From NCBI GenBank assembly GCA_020849615.1, contig JADLFW010000010.1:62001-126000 (forward strand): a stretch of DNA of 64,000 nucleotides, given 5' to 3'. Below, piece by piece: positions 41,851-49,822 of this stretch. The notes under the pieces were generated by a model. That model did no database searches. It saw only the letters and a program-made list of their open reading frames with translations, and was not told where the DNA came from. Position 1 is the first letter of the stretch. Each line of letters starts with the position of its first letter. A program made the position numbers and the translations under genes. This stretch comes from Phycisphaerales bacterium (lineage in GTDB: Bacteria > Planctomycetota > Phycisphaerae > Phycisphaerales > UBA1924).

Positions 41851-41923
41851 CCCTCGGACGGGCCGGGGCTTTGGGCTGGCATCAGGGGTCGGTTGGGGTG
41901 CTCCCCGGGGCGCCGGACAAGCC

Positions 41924-41951
41924 TTGGAGTCGAGGGTCGGTTCCTTATATA
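41924..41951 (+). promoter_or_regulatory. Promoter for the ClpP-like gene pair
   Basis: TTGGAG (41924-41929), 16 bases, TATATA (41946-41951). This AT-rich box stands out in a stretch of high G+C and lies 64 bases upstream of the ATG at 42015. Transcription would start near 41958. Confidence 0.55.
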
Positions 41952-42014
41952 GTGATGGGCATCGCCGAACCGACTTGGAACCGGGCTGCGGAGCCCGCGG
42001 AAGGGATTGCGCTC

Positions 42015-43460
42015 ATGAAACGCACAGCCTGGATCGCAGCCGCCTGTTTCGCCGTTTCCGCCACGTTCATGGGCGCTTCAGCGCTCCGGGCGGCCGAGCC
42101 GGACAAGCCCTCGAGCACCACGGCGGCCAAGACCCCCCCCGAGGCCGCGGCCAACACCCGCGATGCCCTGATCTTCCGGGATGGAAAGGTCATCTACGGC
42201 AAGATCACCGGGGAAACAGCCTCCACGGTCAAGCTCAAGGGTGATGTCAAGGGCATCGCCTTCGAGGCCGAGTACCAGAAGAGCGAGATCCTCGAGATCA
42301 AGCGCGGGCTGCCCGCCGAGGCCGACGCCAAGGCCGCCGGGGCCGATCCGAAGGAGCCCGAGCGCAAGCCCGATGCCGCCGCCGACCCCGATGCCAAGCG
42401 CGTCTACGTCATGGAGCTGACCGGCAAGTTCGGCCGCGACATCTCGCAGACCCCGATCCGCGAGTCCCTTGAGGATGCGCGCAAGCAGCGGGCCGACGTC
42501 GTCGTCATCATCCTGCAGAACGACTGGGACCTGGTGAAGGGCATGGCGGAGAAGACCGACGACCAGGCCGCGTTCGATGAGCTCTTCCGGGCCGAGGACA
42601 TGGCCCCGGTCATCACCAAGGGCATCCCGGAGAAGTGGCAGACCCAGCCCAAGGTCGTCTTCTGGGTGAAGAAGGCCATGGGCGGCGCGGCGTTCCTGCC
42701 CCTGATCTGCAAGGACATCTACTTCCACCCCGACGGCAAGATGGGCGGCATCGGCAATCTCACCAAGCTCTTCGGCCAGACGGGCGATGAAGTCGTCCGC
42801 CAGAAGCAGTACTCGCTGCGCATGGGCCACGCCGAGGGGCTCGCCAACACCGGCGGGTACGACTACCGCATCGTCCGGGCCATGGCGACGCCGGAATACG
42901 TGCTCTCCGTCAGCTACGAGGGCGGCCGCCCCGTGTACCACGAGCGGCTCCCGCAGGGGCCCGACGAGACGCTGCTGACCGACGACGCCAAGGACACCAA
43001 CCAGGACACCGACCGGGAGATCGTGGCCGGCGAGGGCAACGATGTCCTGACCCTGAACGCGAAGCTGGCCCGGGACCTGCAGATCTCCAAGGGCACGGTC
43101 GAGACCCTCGATGACCTGCTCTTCGAGCTGGGGCTGTCCCGCAACACGGTGGTCGTGAACAAGGGCAAGGAAGGCTATTTCACCAAGCAGTGGAGCGAGG
43201 GCGTCAAGAACGCCCTCCGCAACCTCCGCAAGCTCCGCGAGCAGGTCAACGAGGTCCAGATGGGCGGGGACTACCCGCAGCGGACCAAGGCCCGCGGCCA
43301 GCGCAAGAAGCTGCTCAACGACATGAAGGCGATCATCCGCCGCTACGCCGAGATCTTCGGCGAGGAGCAGGCCCTGCAGCTGATCAGCCAGATCGACACC
43401 GAGATCAACGTGCTCGACCAGGACCAGCAGAAGGACGCCAACGACAACCGCCGCAAGTGA
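42015..43460 (+). CDS. Secreted ClpP/NfeD-like protein, nucleophile apparently lost (paralogue 1)
   Basis: 481 residues: signal peptide (AWIAAACFAVSATFMGAS), then a small beta domain (LIFRDGKVIYGKITGETAST), a Pro/Ala/Lys linker, and a ClpP-fold region (VYVMELTGKFGRDIS, ADVVVIILQNDWDLV, VVFWVKKAMGGAAFLP, IYFHPDGKMGGIG). Where NfeD-type proteases have the serine of AxSAGA, this one reads AMGGAA, so glycine replaces serine. The C-terminal 130 residues are helical and charged. It is paired with the paralogue at 43528 that keeps the serine. Possibly a regulatory or structural partner rather than a protease. Confidence 0.7.
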   Translation: MKRTAWIAAACFAVSATFMGASALRAAEPDKPSSTTAAKTPPEAAANTRDALIFRDGKVIYGKITGETASTVKLKGDVKGIAFEAEYQKSEILEIKRGLPAEADAKAAGADPKEPERKPDAAADPDAKRVYVMELTGKFGRDISQTPIRESLEDARKQRADVVVIILQNDWDLVKGMAEKTDDQAAFDELFRAEDMAPVITKGIPEKWQTQPKVVFWVKKAMGGAAFLPLICKDIYFHPDGKMGGIGNLTKLFGQTGDEVVRQKQYSLRMGHAEGLANTGGYDYRIVRAMATPEYVLSVSYEGGRPVYHERLPQGPDETLLTDDAKDTNQDTDREIVAGEGNDVLTLNAKLARDLQISKGTVETLDDLLFELGLSRNTVVVNKGKEGYFTKQWSEGVKNALRNLRKLREQVNEVQMGGDYPQRTKARGQRKKLLNDMKAIIRRYAEIFGEEQALQLISQIDTEINVLDQDQQKDANDNRRK

Positions 43461-43527
43461 CCCCCAGACGCGCGCCCCGGCGTTCACGCTCGGGCCCGAC
43501 CCCGAACCATCCGGGAAAGAACACGCC

Positions 43528-44847
43528 ATGAAGAGCCTCTGGACTGTCCGTGCTTTGGCCGCCGTGCTCGCCGCGGCCTTCATCTTCGCCGGCCCCGCCC
43601 GGGCCGCCAGCGTCATGCCCCTGATGGCCTCCGACAAGATCACCCTGAAGGACGGCCGCGTCCTGGAGGGCACGGTCACGCGGGAGCTGCAGGGCTACGT
43701 GTGGTTCAAGGTGAGCGTCGGCGGCATCGAGCAGGAGTTCACCTTCGGGCCCGATGAGGTCGTCAAGCTCGAGCGCGATGCCCAGAGCACCCCCAAGCCC
43801 GAGGATGCCAAGCCCGCCGACAACGCCAACCCCGGCGCCGAGGCCCGCAAGAGCGGCGTCCCCCGCCTCGCCATCCTCACTCTCCAGGGCATGGTCGGCA
43901 TGGAGATGGCGGCCAAGCCCCTCGAGGACGCCATCGACGATCTCAAGAAGGAAGGCGTCACCGACGTCATCCTCAAGGTCAACTCGGGCGGCGGCTTCCT
44001 GCTGGAGATCCAGCGCATCTCCGATGTCATCCACAACAAGTACAAGAAGGAGTTCCGCACCGTCGGCTGGATCGAGTCGGCGATCTCCGCCGCCGCGATG
44101 AGCTCCCACTGCCTCGAGGAGATCTACTTCCTCCCCAACGGCAACTACGGCGCCTGCACCGGCTGGAGCGGCGCGCTCACCGCCGTCAAGGGCCGCGAGC
44201 TCGAGGGTGTCCTCCTGATGATGGAGAAGATCTCGGCCCGCGGCAACCACCCCAAGGAGATCATGCGGGCCATGCAGATCTCCGCCGACGCCCAGGAGCT
44301 CAGCACCCTCGGCATCGCCCCGCCCTCGGGCGCCCTGTCGGCCTCAATCGACCCCGACGGCGATGTCCACTGGTACCAGGATTCCACCAGCGGCCAGTTC
44401 GTCCTCAACCCCAAGGGCGAGATCAAGATCCTCACCTTCAACGCCAACGAAGCCGAGCGATTCAAGTTCTCCCGCGGCACCGCGGCGACCAAGGATGACC
44501 TGGCCCGGCTCATGGGCTACACCGAGGTCGAGTGGGTCGGCAAGCAGAAGCCGGGCTACCTCTGGCCCGTCTCCAAGGCCGAGGAGCGCCAGATCAAGTG
44601 GCGTGAGGAAGTCACCGACGCCAACACCCGCTTCGGCCAGTACGTGACTCAGTACCAGACCGCCATCGCCAACGCCCTGGCCTCGCAGGACAAGCAGGGC
44701 CGCGGCTCGTTCGTGAACCGCGCCCGCCAGGCCCTGGACATCCTCCGCCAGATCGCCCGCAAGCACCCCAACTTCGTCTTCCTCTACAACCTCACCCCGG
44801 AGTGGTTCCAGGAGCAGGAGGAGTTCCTCCGCAAGCTCATGCAGTAG
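43528..44847 (+). CDS. Secreted ClpP/NfeD-like serine protease (paralogue 2)
   Basis: 439 residues: signal peptide (LAAVLAAAFIFAGPARAAS), small beta domain (ITLKDGRVLEGTVTRELQGY) homologous to that of paralogue 1, a linker, then a ClpP-type core: RLAILTLQGMVGMEMAAKPL, VILKVNSGGGFLLEIQRISD, and ESAISAAAMSSHCLEEIYFL, in which Ser187 aligns with the catalytic serine of NfeD/SppA proteins. A helical C-terminal part follows. It begins 67 bases after paralogue 1 and ends before a strong terminator, so the two genes form one operon. Substrate unknown; it probably acts in the periplasm on membrane proteins. Confidence 0.75.
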   Translation: MKSLWTVRALAAVLAAAFIFAGPARAASVMPLMASDKITLKDGRVLEGTVTRELQGYVWFKVSVGGIEQEFTFGPDEVVKLERDAQSTPKPEDAKPADNANPGAEARKSGVPRLAILTLQGMVGMEMAAKPLEDAIDDLKKEGVTDVILKVNSGGGFLLEIQRISDVIHNKYKKEFRTVGWIESAISAAAMSSHCLEEIYFLPNGNYGACTGWSGALTAVKGRELEGVLLMMEKISARGNHPKEIMRAMQISADAQELSTLGIAPPSGALSASIDPDGDVHWYQDSTSGQFVLNPKGEIKILTFNANEAERFKFSRGTAATKDDLARLMGYTEVEWVGKQKPGYLWPVSKAEERQIKWREEVTDANTRFGQYVTQYQTAIANALASQDKQGRGSFVNRARQALDILRQIARKHPNFVFLYNLTPEWFQEQEEFLRKLMQ

Positions 44848-44875
44848 CCCCGCCCGCGCTCCCCGCATCACCCTT

Positions 44876-44902
44876 AAACCCCGCCGCTCAGGCGGGGTTT
44901 TT
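44876..44902. terminator. Bidirectional terminator between convergent genes
   Basis: AAACCCCGCC (44876-44885) and GGCGGGGTTT (44891-44900) pair around the loop GCTCA, with TTTTT on the plus side and AAA on the other. The loop holds the stop codon (44888-44890) of the minus-strand gene, so one short element ends transcripts from both sides. Confidence 0.85.
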
Positions 44903-45685
44903 CGTGCTGTCCGCCGCCGGGCCCGGCACATCGGGGAACTTCAGCTCCTCGAGCGACGAGTCGTCGAGCCGGATCAGGCCGATCCTGGGGTAATCAAGGT
45001 CGAGGGTCATCCAGATCGCGCACGCGATGACAATGGCCAGCGTGCCCGACAGGCCCAGGTGCCGCCGCCGCGACAGCCCGAACCCGAACCCGATCGTCAT
45101 CAGGCTCAGGGCGGCGCACCCGATCAGCAGCCCGACGATCAGCATGGGCAGGTGACGCCTCCCGGCCGCCAGCCGCGATGTGTGCAGGTCGATCACCTCG
45201 TTGACCCCCGGCAGGACCGCCACCGCCATGCCGGGCCGGGCCTCGACGCCCTCCTTCGCGGCCCGCCACAGGTCGTTGTGCAGCGCCTCGCTGCGGGCGA
45301 TGATGTCCAGCTTCTGGTCCATCGTCACGCCGGGCCTGAACGCGGCGATCCGCACGCGGGTGTACTCTCGAAGCACCGAGCGGATCGCATCCCGCGCGGG
45401 GCCATCCAGCAGCTCGGCCCGCAGGTACGTCGTGCCGATGGCGTTGGCCTCCCGCACGATCAACTGCTGTCGCTCGAGGAAGCGCTGCGTGGACCCCGCG
45501 AAGCTGAACCCCAGCAGCAACCCCAGCAGGCCCAGGATCGCGCCCTGCACCGCGCCCAGGTGGGCCCGGTCGGTCTCCTTGGGCGCAGTCCGGCGTCCGA
45601 ACTGGTACCCGACCTCGACCGAGCCGAGTGCCCCCACAAAGATCGACAGCGAGACCAGCACCGGCAACCAGATCGATTCGATCAT
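44888..45685 (-). CDS. DUF4239-like (bestrophin-like) membrane protein
   Basis: 265 residues with four hydrophobic helices: LPVLVSLSIFVGALGSVEVG, GAILGLLGLLLGFSFAGSTQ, LPMLIVGLLIGCAALSLMTI and LGLSGTLAIVIACAIWMTLD. The pattern of an N-terminal pair, a soluble middle with RFLERQQLIVREANAIGTTY, LRAELL, and a C-terminal pair closing with DLDYPRIGLIRLDDSSLEEL matches DUF4239 proteins, a family with bestrophin-like architecture and no known function. The ATG at 45685 is preceded by GGAG 7 bases upstream, which sets the start. It is divergent from the M3 peptidase. Confidence 0.85.
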   Translation of the reverse strand: MIESIWLPVLVSLSIFVGALGSVEVGYQFGRRTAPKETDRAHLGAVQGAILGLLGLLLGFSFAGSTQRFLERQQLIVREANAIGTTYLRAELLDGPARDAIRSVLREYTRVRIAAFRPGVTMDQKLDIIARSEALHNDLWRAAKEGVEARPGMAVAVLPGVNEVIDLHTSRLAAGRRHLPMLIVGLLIGCAALSLMTIGFGFGLSRRRHLGLSGTLAIVIACAIWMTLDLDYPRIGLIRLDDSSLEELKFPDVPGPAADSTKNPA

Positions 45686-45766
45686 GATGCGCTCCACCAA
45701 GTCAGGACCGCAGCCTACCGCCCCCGGCCCGACCCTACCATGCGGTCCACAACCGGAGACCACCGC

Positions 45767-47512
45767 GTGACCACCTCGACCTTCGTCCCGCCGGGCCTGG
45801 ATGCCACCCGCTGGGAGCAGCTTGAACCCCTGTTCGCGGCCCTGCAGGCCCGGCCCGTCACGACCAAGCCCGACCTGGAGCGGTGGCTGCTCGACCGCTC
45901 GGCGCTGGATGCCGCCTGCTCCGAGGCCCAGGCCGTGCTGTACATCAACATGACCTGCCACACCGACGACGCCGCAGCGCAGCAGGCCTACGCCGACTAC
46001 ATCCAGACGATCCCGCCGATGCTGAAGCCCGTCTCATTCGAGCTCGACAAGCGGTTTGTCGAGCTGGCGGCCCGGCTCTCGCTCAACCCCGCCCGCTACG
46101 GCGTGATCCAGCGCGACCTCACCGCCGATGTCTCCATCTTCCGCCCGGAGAACGTCCCGATCGAGACCGAGCTCGACCTGCTGGGCCAGAAGTACGAGCA
46201 GGTCGCGGGCGCCATGACCGTGCAGTTCGAAGGCAAGGAGCAGACCCTCCCCCAGATGGCCCGGTACCAGGAGCAGACCGACCGGGCCCAGCGCGAACGG
46301 GCGTGGCGCGCGGTCGCCGAGCGGCGCCTCAAGGACCGGGCCGCGATCGACGCCATCTACGATGACATGATCCGCCTCCGCCACCAGGTGGCCCGCAACG
46401 CGGGGTTCGAGAACTACGTGGGCTACGCCTTCAAGGCCAAGCACCGCTTCGACTACGACCCCGCGGCGTGCCGGGCCTTCCACACCGCCGCCGAGCGCGT
46501 CATCGTCCCCTTCATCCGCCGCCTCGATGAACAGCGCCGCAGGTCCCTGGGCGTCGACACCCTCCGCCCGTGGGACCTGTCCGTGGATGTGAAGGGCCGC
46601 GGCCCGCTCCGCCCGTTCTCCGGCGGCCGCGAGCTCATGACCAAGACCCTCGCCACCTTCAAGCGGCTCGACCCGCGCCTGGCCGACATGCTCGCCGGGC
46701 TGGGCGACGGCTCCGAATCCCGCGGCGCCGCCGACGGCGCCTGCCTCGACCTCGACTCCCGCAAGGGCAAGGCGCCGGGCGGGTACCAGTACATGCTCGA
46801 GCAGTCCCGCCGCCCGTTCATCTTCATGAACGCCGCCGGGCTGCACAACGATGTCATCACCATGCTCCACGAGGCGGGCCACGCCTTCCACTCCAGCCTC
46901 TGCCGCGATGAGCCCCTGCTGCACTACCGCAACCCGCCCATGGAGTTCGCCGAGGTTGCCAGCATGTCCATGGAGCACCTGGCCCAACCGCACCTGGACC
47001 GCCCGCCCGGGCAGGAGGGCTTCTACGCCAGCGAGGCCGACCTGGCCCGGTCACGCCGCCAGCAGTTCGAACGCTCGATCGATGTCCTCCCCTGGATCGC
47101 CACCATCGATGCATTCCAGCACTGGGTCTATTCGAACCCGGGCCACTCGCACGCCGACCGCACGGCGCACTGGCTGACCCTGATGGATCGCTTCTCGCAC
47201 GCCGTCGACTGGACGGGCCTGGAAGAGCCCCGGGCCGCGATGTGGCAGCGCCAGCTCCACCTCTTCAGCCATCCGTTCTACTACATCGAGTACGCCATCG
47301 CCCAGCTGGGCGCGCTGCAGCTCTGGCTCACCAGCGTCGAGCAGGGCCCGAAGGTCGCCGTCGAGAACTACATCCGGGCCATGCGCCTGGGCTCATCACG
47401 CCCGCTGCCGCAGCTCTTCGAGGCGGCCGGGCTGAAGTTCGATTTCGGCGAGGAGACCGTCAAGCGGCTCGTCGACCGCGTGGAGCGCGAGATGGAGAAG
47501 CTGCCGGTGTGA
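45767..47512 (+). CDS. M3-family metallopeptidase (oligoendopeptidase F-like)
   Basis: 581-residue cytoplasmic zinc peptidase that would degrade short peptides. The zinc site HEAGH is at 368-372 in VITMLHEAGHAFHSSLCRDE, and the third ligand region follows in PPMEFAEVASMSMEHL. Around it lie GGYQYMLEQSRRPFIFMNAA and SHPFYYIEYAIAQLGALQLW, typical of oligoendopeptidases. The GTG at 45767 has GGAG 8 bases upstream; an in-frame ATG at 45740 has none, so I prefer the GTG. Single gene, followed by an inverted-repeat element. Confidence 0.9.
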   Translation: MTTSTFVPPGLDATRWEQLEPLFAALQARPVTTKPDLERWLLDRSALDAACSEAQAVLYINMTCHTDDAAAQQAYADYIQTIPPMLKPVSFELDKRFVELAARLSLNPARYGVIQRDLTADVSIFRPENVPIETELDLLGQKYEQVAGAMTVQFEGKEQTLPQMARYQEQTDRAQRERAWRAVAERRLKDRAAIDAIYDDMIRLRHQVARNAGFENYVGYAFKAKHRFDYDPAACRAFHTAAERVIVPFIRRLDEQRRRSLGVDTLRPWDLSVDVKGRGPLRPFSGGRELMTKTLATFKRLDPRLADMLAGLGDGSESRGAADGACLDLDSRKGKAPGGYQYMLEQSRRPFIFMNAAGLHNDVITMLHEAGHAFHSSLCRDEPLLHYRNPPMEFAEVASMSMEHLAQPHLDRPPGQEGFYASEADLARSRRQQFERSIDVLPWIATIDAFQHWVYSNPGHSHADRTAHWLTLMDRFSHAVDWTGLEEPRAAMWQRQLHLFSHPFYYIEYAIAQLGALQLWLTSVEQGPKVAVENYIRAMRLGSSRPLPQLFEAAGLKFDFGEETVKRLVDRVEREMEKLPV

Positions 47513-47520
47513 GGAGATCG

Positions 47521-47606
47521 AACGCAGAGGGCGCAGAGATCGCAGAGAAGTCACCTCAGAGAACCCGCCCGTCCACCCTTTTCGCATTCTCTGCGTCCTC
47601 TGCGTT
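47521..47606. repeat. Inverted-repeat element with nonamer arms filling the gap before the PLP decarboxylase
   Basis: The left arm (47521-47549) reads as nonamers CGCAGAGGG, CGCAGAGAT, CGCAGAGAA after AA; the right arm (47587-47606) is TTCTCTGCGTCCTCTGCGTT, complementary to AACGCAGAGG and CGCAGAGAA. The two could form a hairpin with a 37-base loop. It occupies nearly the whole gap between the stop at 47512 and the ATG at 47616. The same core, in the form CTCTCCGCG.CCTCCGCGTTC, recurs at 53106 and 53328. Confidence 0.7.
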
Positions 47607-47615
47607 CAATCCGTC

Positions 47616-49187
47616 ATGAACCAGGAAGAGTTCCGCCAACTCGGCCACCGCTTCATCGACTGGATCGCCGACTATTGGTCGCGCCTCGATGAGTTCCCCG
47701 TGCTCTCGCAGGTCAAGCCGGGCGACATTCTCGCGCAGCTCCCCATGTCTCCGCCCGCCACGGGCTTTTCCTCCTCCAGTGCCCAGTCCCCAGTGCCCAG
47801 TGCCTCTTCCTGGGACCCGGTCTTCCGCGACCTCGAATCGATCATCCTGCCGGGCATTACGCACTGGCAGGCCCCGCGTTTCTACGCGTACTTCCCCTGC
47901 AACGCCTCGCCGCCCGCGGTGCTGGGCGAGCTGCTCTCGGCCGGGCTCAACGTGCAGGGCATGCTGTGGGCCACCAGCCCGGCGTGCACCGAGCTCGAAA
48001 TCCGCGTGATGGACTGGCTCGCGGAGATGGTCGGGCTGCCCGAGCAGTTCCGCTCGACCAGCCCCAACGGCGGGGGCGTGATCCAGGGCACCGCCTCGGA
48101 GGCGACGCTGGTCGCGATGGTCGCGGCCCGCGACCGGGCCCGGCGGGCCCTCGCAACCGATCCGAATGCCGAATGCCGGATCCCGAATGCCGGTCCCTTC
48201 ACCATCTACGCCTCCACCCAGGCCCACTCCTCTGTCATCAAGGCCGCCATGATCGCCGGGATCGCGACCTCGCCAGATGATCGCGAGCACATCCGCCTGG
48301 TCGAGACCGATGCGAACCTCGCGATGCGCCCCGAGGCCCTGGAAGCCGCCATCCGGGCCGACCTCGCCGCCGGCAAAGTCCCCTGCTTCATCGCCGCGAC
48401 CGTCGGCACCACCAGCACCACCGCCGTCGACCCCGTCGACCGCATCGCCGAAGCCATCGCCACTTCCACTTCGTGCCTCCGTGCCTCCGTGCCTTCGTGC
48501 CCTCCTCCCTGGCTCCACGTCGATGCCGCCCACTCCGGCGCCGCCTGCATCTGCCCGGAGCACCGCTGGATGCTCCGCGGCATCGAACGGGCCGACTCCT
48601 TCTGCTTCAACCCCCACAAGTGGCTCCTCACCAACTTCGACTGCGATGCCTTCTGGACCTCCGACCGTGCCGCCCTCACCCGCGCCCTCTCCATCACCCC
48701 CGAGTACCTCCGCAACCAGGCCAGCGATGCCGGCGCGGTCACCGACTACCGCGACTGGCAGATCCCGCTGGGCCGGCGCTTCCGCGCCCTCAAGCTCTGG
48801 TTCGTCATCCGCCACTACGGCGTCGCGGGCCTCCAGGCCCACATCCGCGGACACATCGACATGGCCCGGCGGTTCGAAGAGCTGGTCGCCGCCGACGACC
48901 GCTTCGAGCTCGCCGCGCCCCGCACCGTCAACCTCGTCTGCTTCCGGGCCAAGGACCCCTCCGGCAACCCCGACCGGGCCGACCGCCTCAACCGCGACCT
49001 GCTCGCGGCCGTCAACACCTCGGGCCGGGCCTATCTCTCGCACACGGTCATCCCGGGCCCGGCGGGCCGCCCGGCGCACACCCTGCGGATGGCCATCGGC
49101 GCCCCGGCGACGCAGCCCGGGCACATCGAGGAGGCCTGGGATCTCATCAGACTCCACGCGGCCCGTCTGCTAGGCTCTGGATCATGA
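47616..49187 (+). CDS. PLP-dependent decarboxylase (group II, aromatic-L-amino-acid type) carrying repeat insertions
   Basis: 523-residue fold-type I decarboxylase that would make an amine from an aromatic or related amino acid. Landmarks: ILPGITHWQAPRFYAYFP, ASPPAVLGELLSAGLN, GGGVIQGTASEATLVAMVAA, YASTQAHSSVIKAAMIAG, ATVGTTSTTAVDPVDRIAEA, WLHVDAAHSGAACICPE, and the PLP lysine in SFCFNPHKWLLTNFDC. Three segments that relatives lack or have shorter are encoded by short tandem repeats: about residues 54-65, 183-194 and 283-296. All are in frame and fall in loops, so the enzyme may still work. The start overlaps nothing; the next gene overlaps its stop as ATGA. Confidence 0.88.
   Translation: MNQEEFRQLGHRFIDWIADYWSRLDEFPVLSQVKPGDILAQLPMSPPATGFSSSSAQSPVPSASSWDPVFRDLESIILPGITHWQAPRFYAYFPCNASPPAVLGELLSAGLNVQGMLWATSPACTELEIRVMDWLAEMVGLPEQFRSTSPNGGGVIQGTASEATLVAMVAARDRARRALATDPNAECRIPNAGPFTIYASTQAHSSVIKAAMIAGIATSPDDREHIRLVETDANLAMRPEALEAAIRADLAAGKVPCFIAATVGTTSTTAVDPVDRIAEAIATSTSCLRASVPSCPPPWLHVDAAHSGAACICPEHRWMLRGIERADSFCFNPHKWLLTNFDCDAFWTSDRAALTRALSITPEYLRNQASDAGAVTDYRDWQIPLGRRFRALKLWFVIRHYGVAGLQAHIRGHIDMARRFEELVAADDRFELAAPRTVNLVCFRAKDPSGNPDRADRLNRDLLAAVNTSGRAYLSHTVIPGPAGRPAHTLRMAIGAPATQPGHIEEAWDLIRLHAARLLGSGS
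47776..47804 (+). repeat. Heptamer repeat in the PLP decarboxylase gene
   Basis: Four tandem heptamers of unit CCAGTGC (one variant CCAGTCC), plus a trailing C. They encode part of the stretch SSSSAQSPVPSASS, where relatives have a short acidic loop. The unit resembles the heptanucleotide STRR repeats described in cyanobacteria. Confidence 0.75.
48162..48193 (+). repeat. Second heptamer repeat in the PLP decarboxylase gene
   Basis: Four tandem heptamers of unit CCGAATG (one variant CCGGATC) with a trailing CCGG, a different unit from that at 47776. They encode the insert DPNAECRIPNAG just before the conserved YASTQAHSS segment. Confidence 0.75.
48472..48503 (+). repeat. Octamer repeat in the PLP decarboxylase gene
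   Basis: Four tandem octamers of unit CGTGCCTC (variants CGTGCCTT, CGTGCCCT). They encode most of the insert STSCLRASVPSCPPP just before the conserved WLHVDAAHSG, at a third site and with a third unit. Confidence 0.75.
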
Positions 49188-49792
49188 TCCGCGCCGTGAT
49201 GGCCACCTCCATCGTTCTCGCGGGCCTGCTGGCGGGCGGGTGCCACTCCGCCGCGCCGGGCCCGGTCGATGTCGCCCCCGGGCAGTACCAGCGGGCCTTC
49301 GAGGCCGCCAAGGAATCGCTCCGCGAGTCGTACTTCCAGCTCGACCGCATCGACGCCGCCGCCGGCGTGATCACGACGCAGGCCAAGACCACCGGCGGGC
49401 TGATGACGCCGTGGGACCCCGACCAGTCCAGCGCCCGGCAGGAATGGGAGGACATGCTCAACCAGCAGTCGCGTGTGGTGCGGGTGTGGTTCGCGCCAGT
49501 CGACCCCGCGGCGGATGTGCGGGATGACCTGCGCACGTACACGGGCCCGGTCCGGGCCGACATCGAGGTCGTCGTGCTGCGCACGGCCCGGCCCAACTGG
49601 CGGGTGCAGACCAAGGCGGTGACGATGAGCCGCTTCACGCGCGACCCCGCCGCGATCGAGCGCGGCATTGGGTATAACTACGATGTGCCCGAGACGCGCG
49701 ACCCCAAGCTCGGGGCCCGGCTGGGCGCGGCGATCCGCGAACGCCTCGCCAAGGAAAACGCGGCCCCCGTCGAGGCCGCGCCGAATCGTTGA
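49184..49792 (+). CDS. Lipoprotein of unknown function
   Basis: 202 residues. The signal MIRAVMATSIVLAGLLAGGC ends with the lipobox LAGGC, so the mature protein should be lipid-anchored by that cysteine. The mature part has a domain with YQRAFEAAKESLRESYFQLD, RIDAAAGVITTQAK and RVVRVWFAPVDP, similar in tone to small planctomycete lipoproteins of unknown role. The ATG overlaps the TGA of the decarboxylase gene (ATGA), so the two are translationally coupled. Confidence 0.75.
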   Translation: MIRAVMATSIVLAGLLAGGCHSAAPGPVDVAPGQYQRAFEAAKESLRESYFQLDRIDAAAGVITTQAKTTGGLMTPWDPDQSSARQEWEDMLNQQSRVVRVWFAPVDPAADVRDDLRTYTGPVRADIEVVVLRTARPNWRVQTKAVTMSRFTRDPAAIERGIGYNYDVPETRDPKLGARLGAAIRERLAKENAAPVEAAPNR

Positions 49793-49822
49793 TTCAGTTT
49801 TCGCCTGCAGGCCTGCCCGCGT

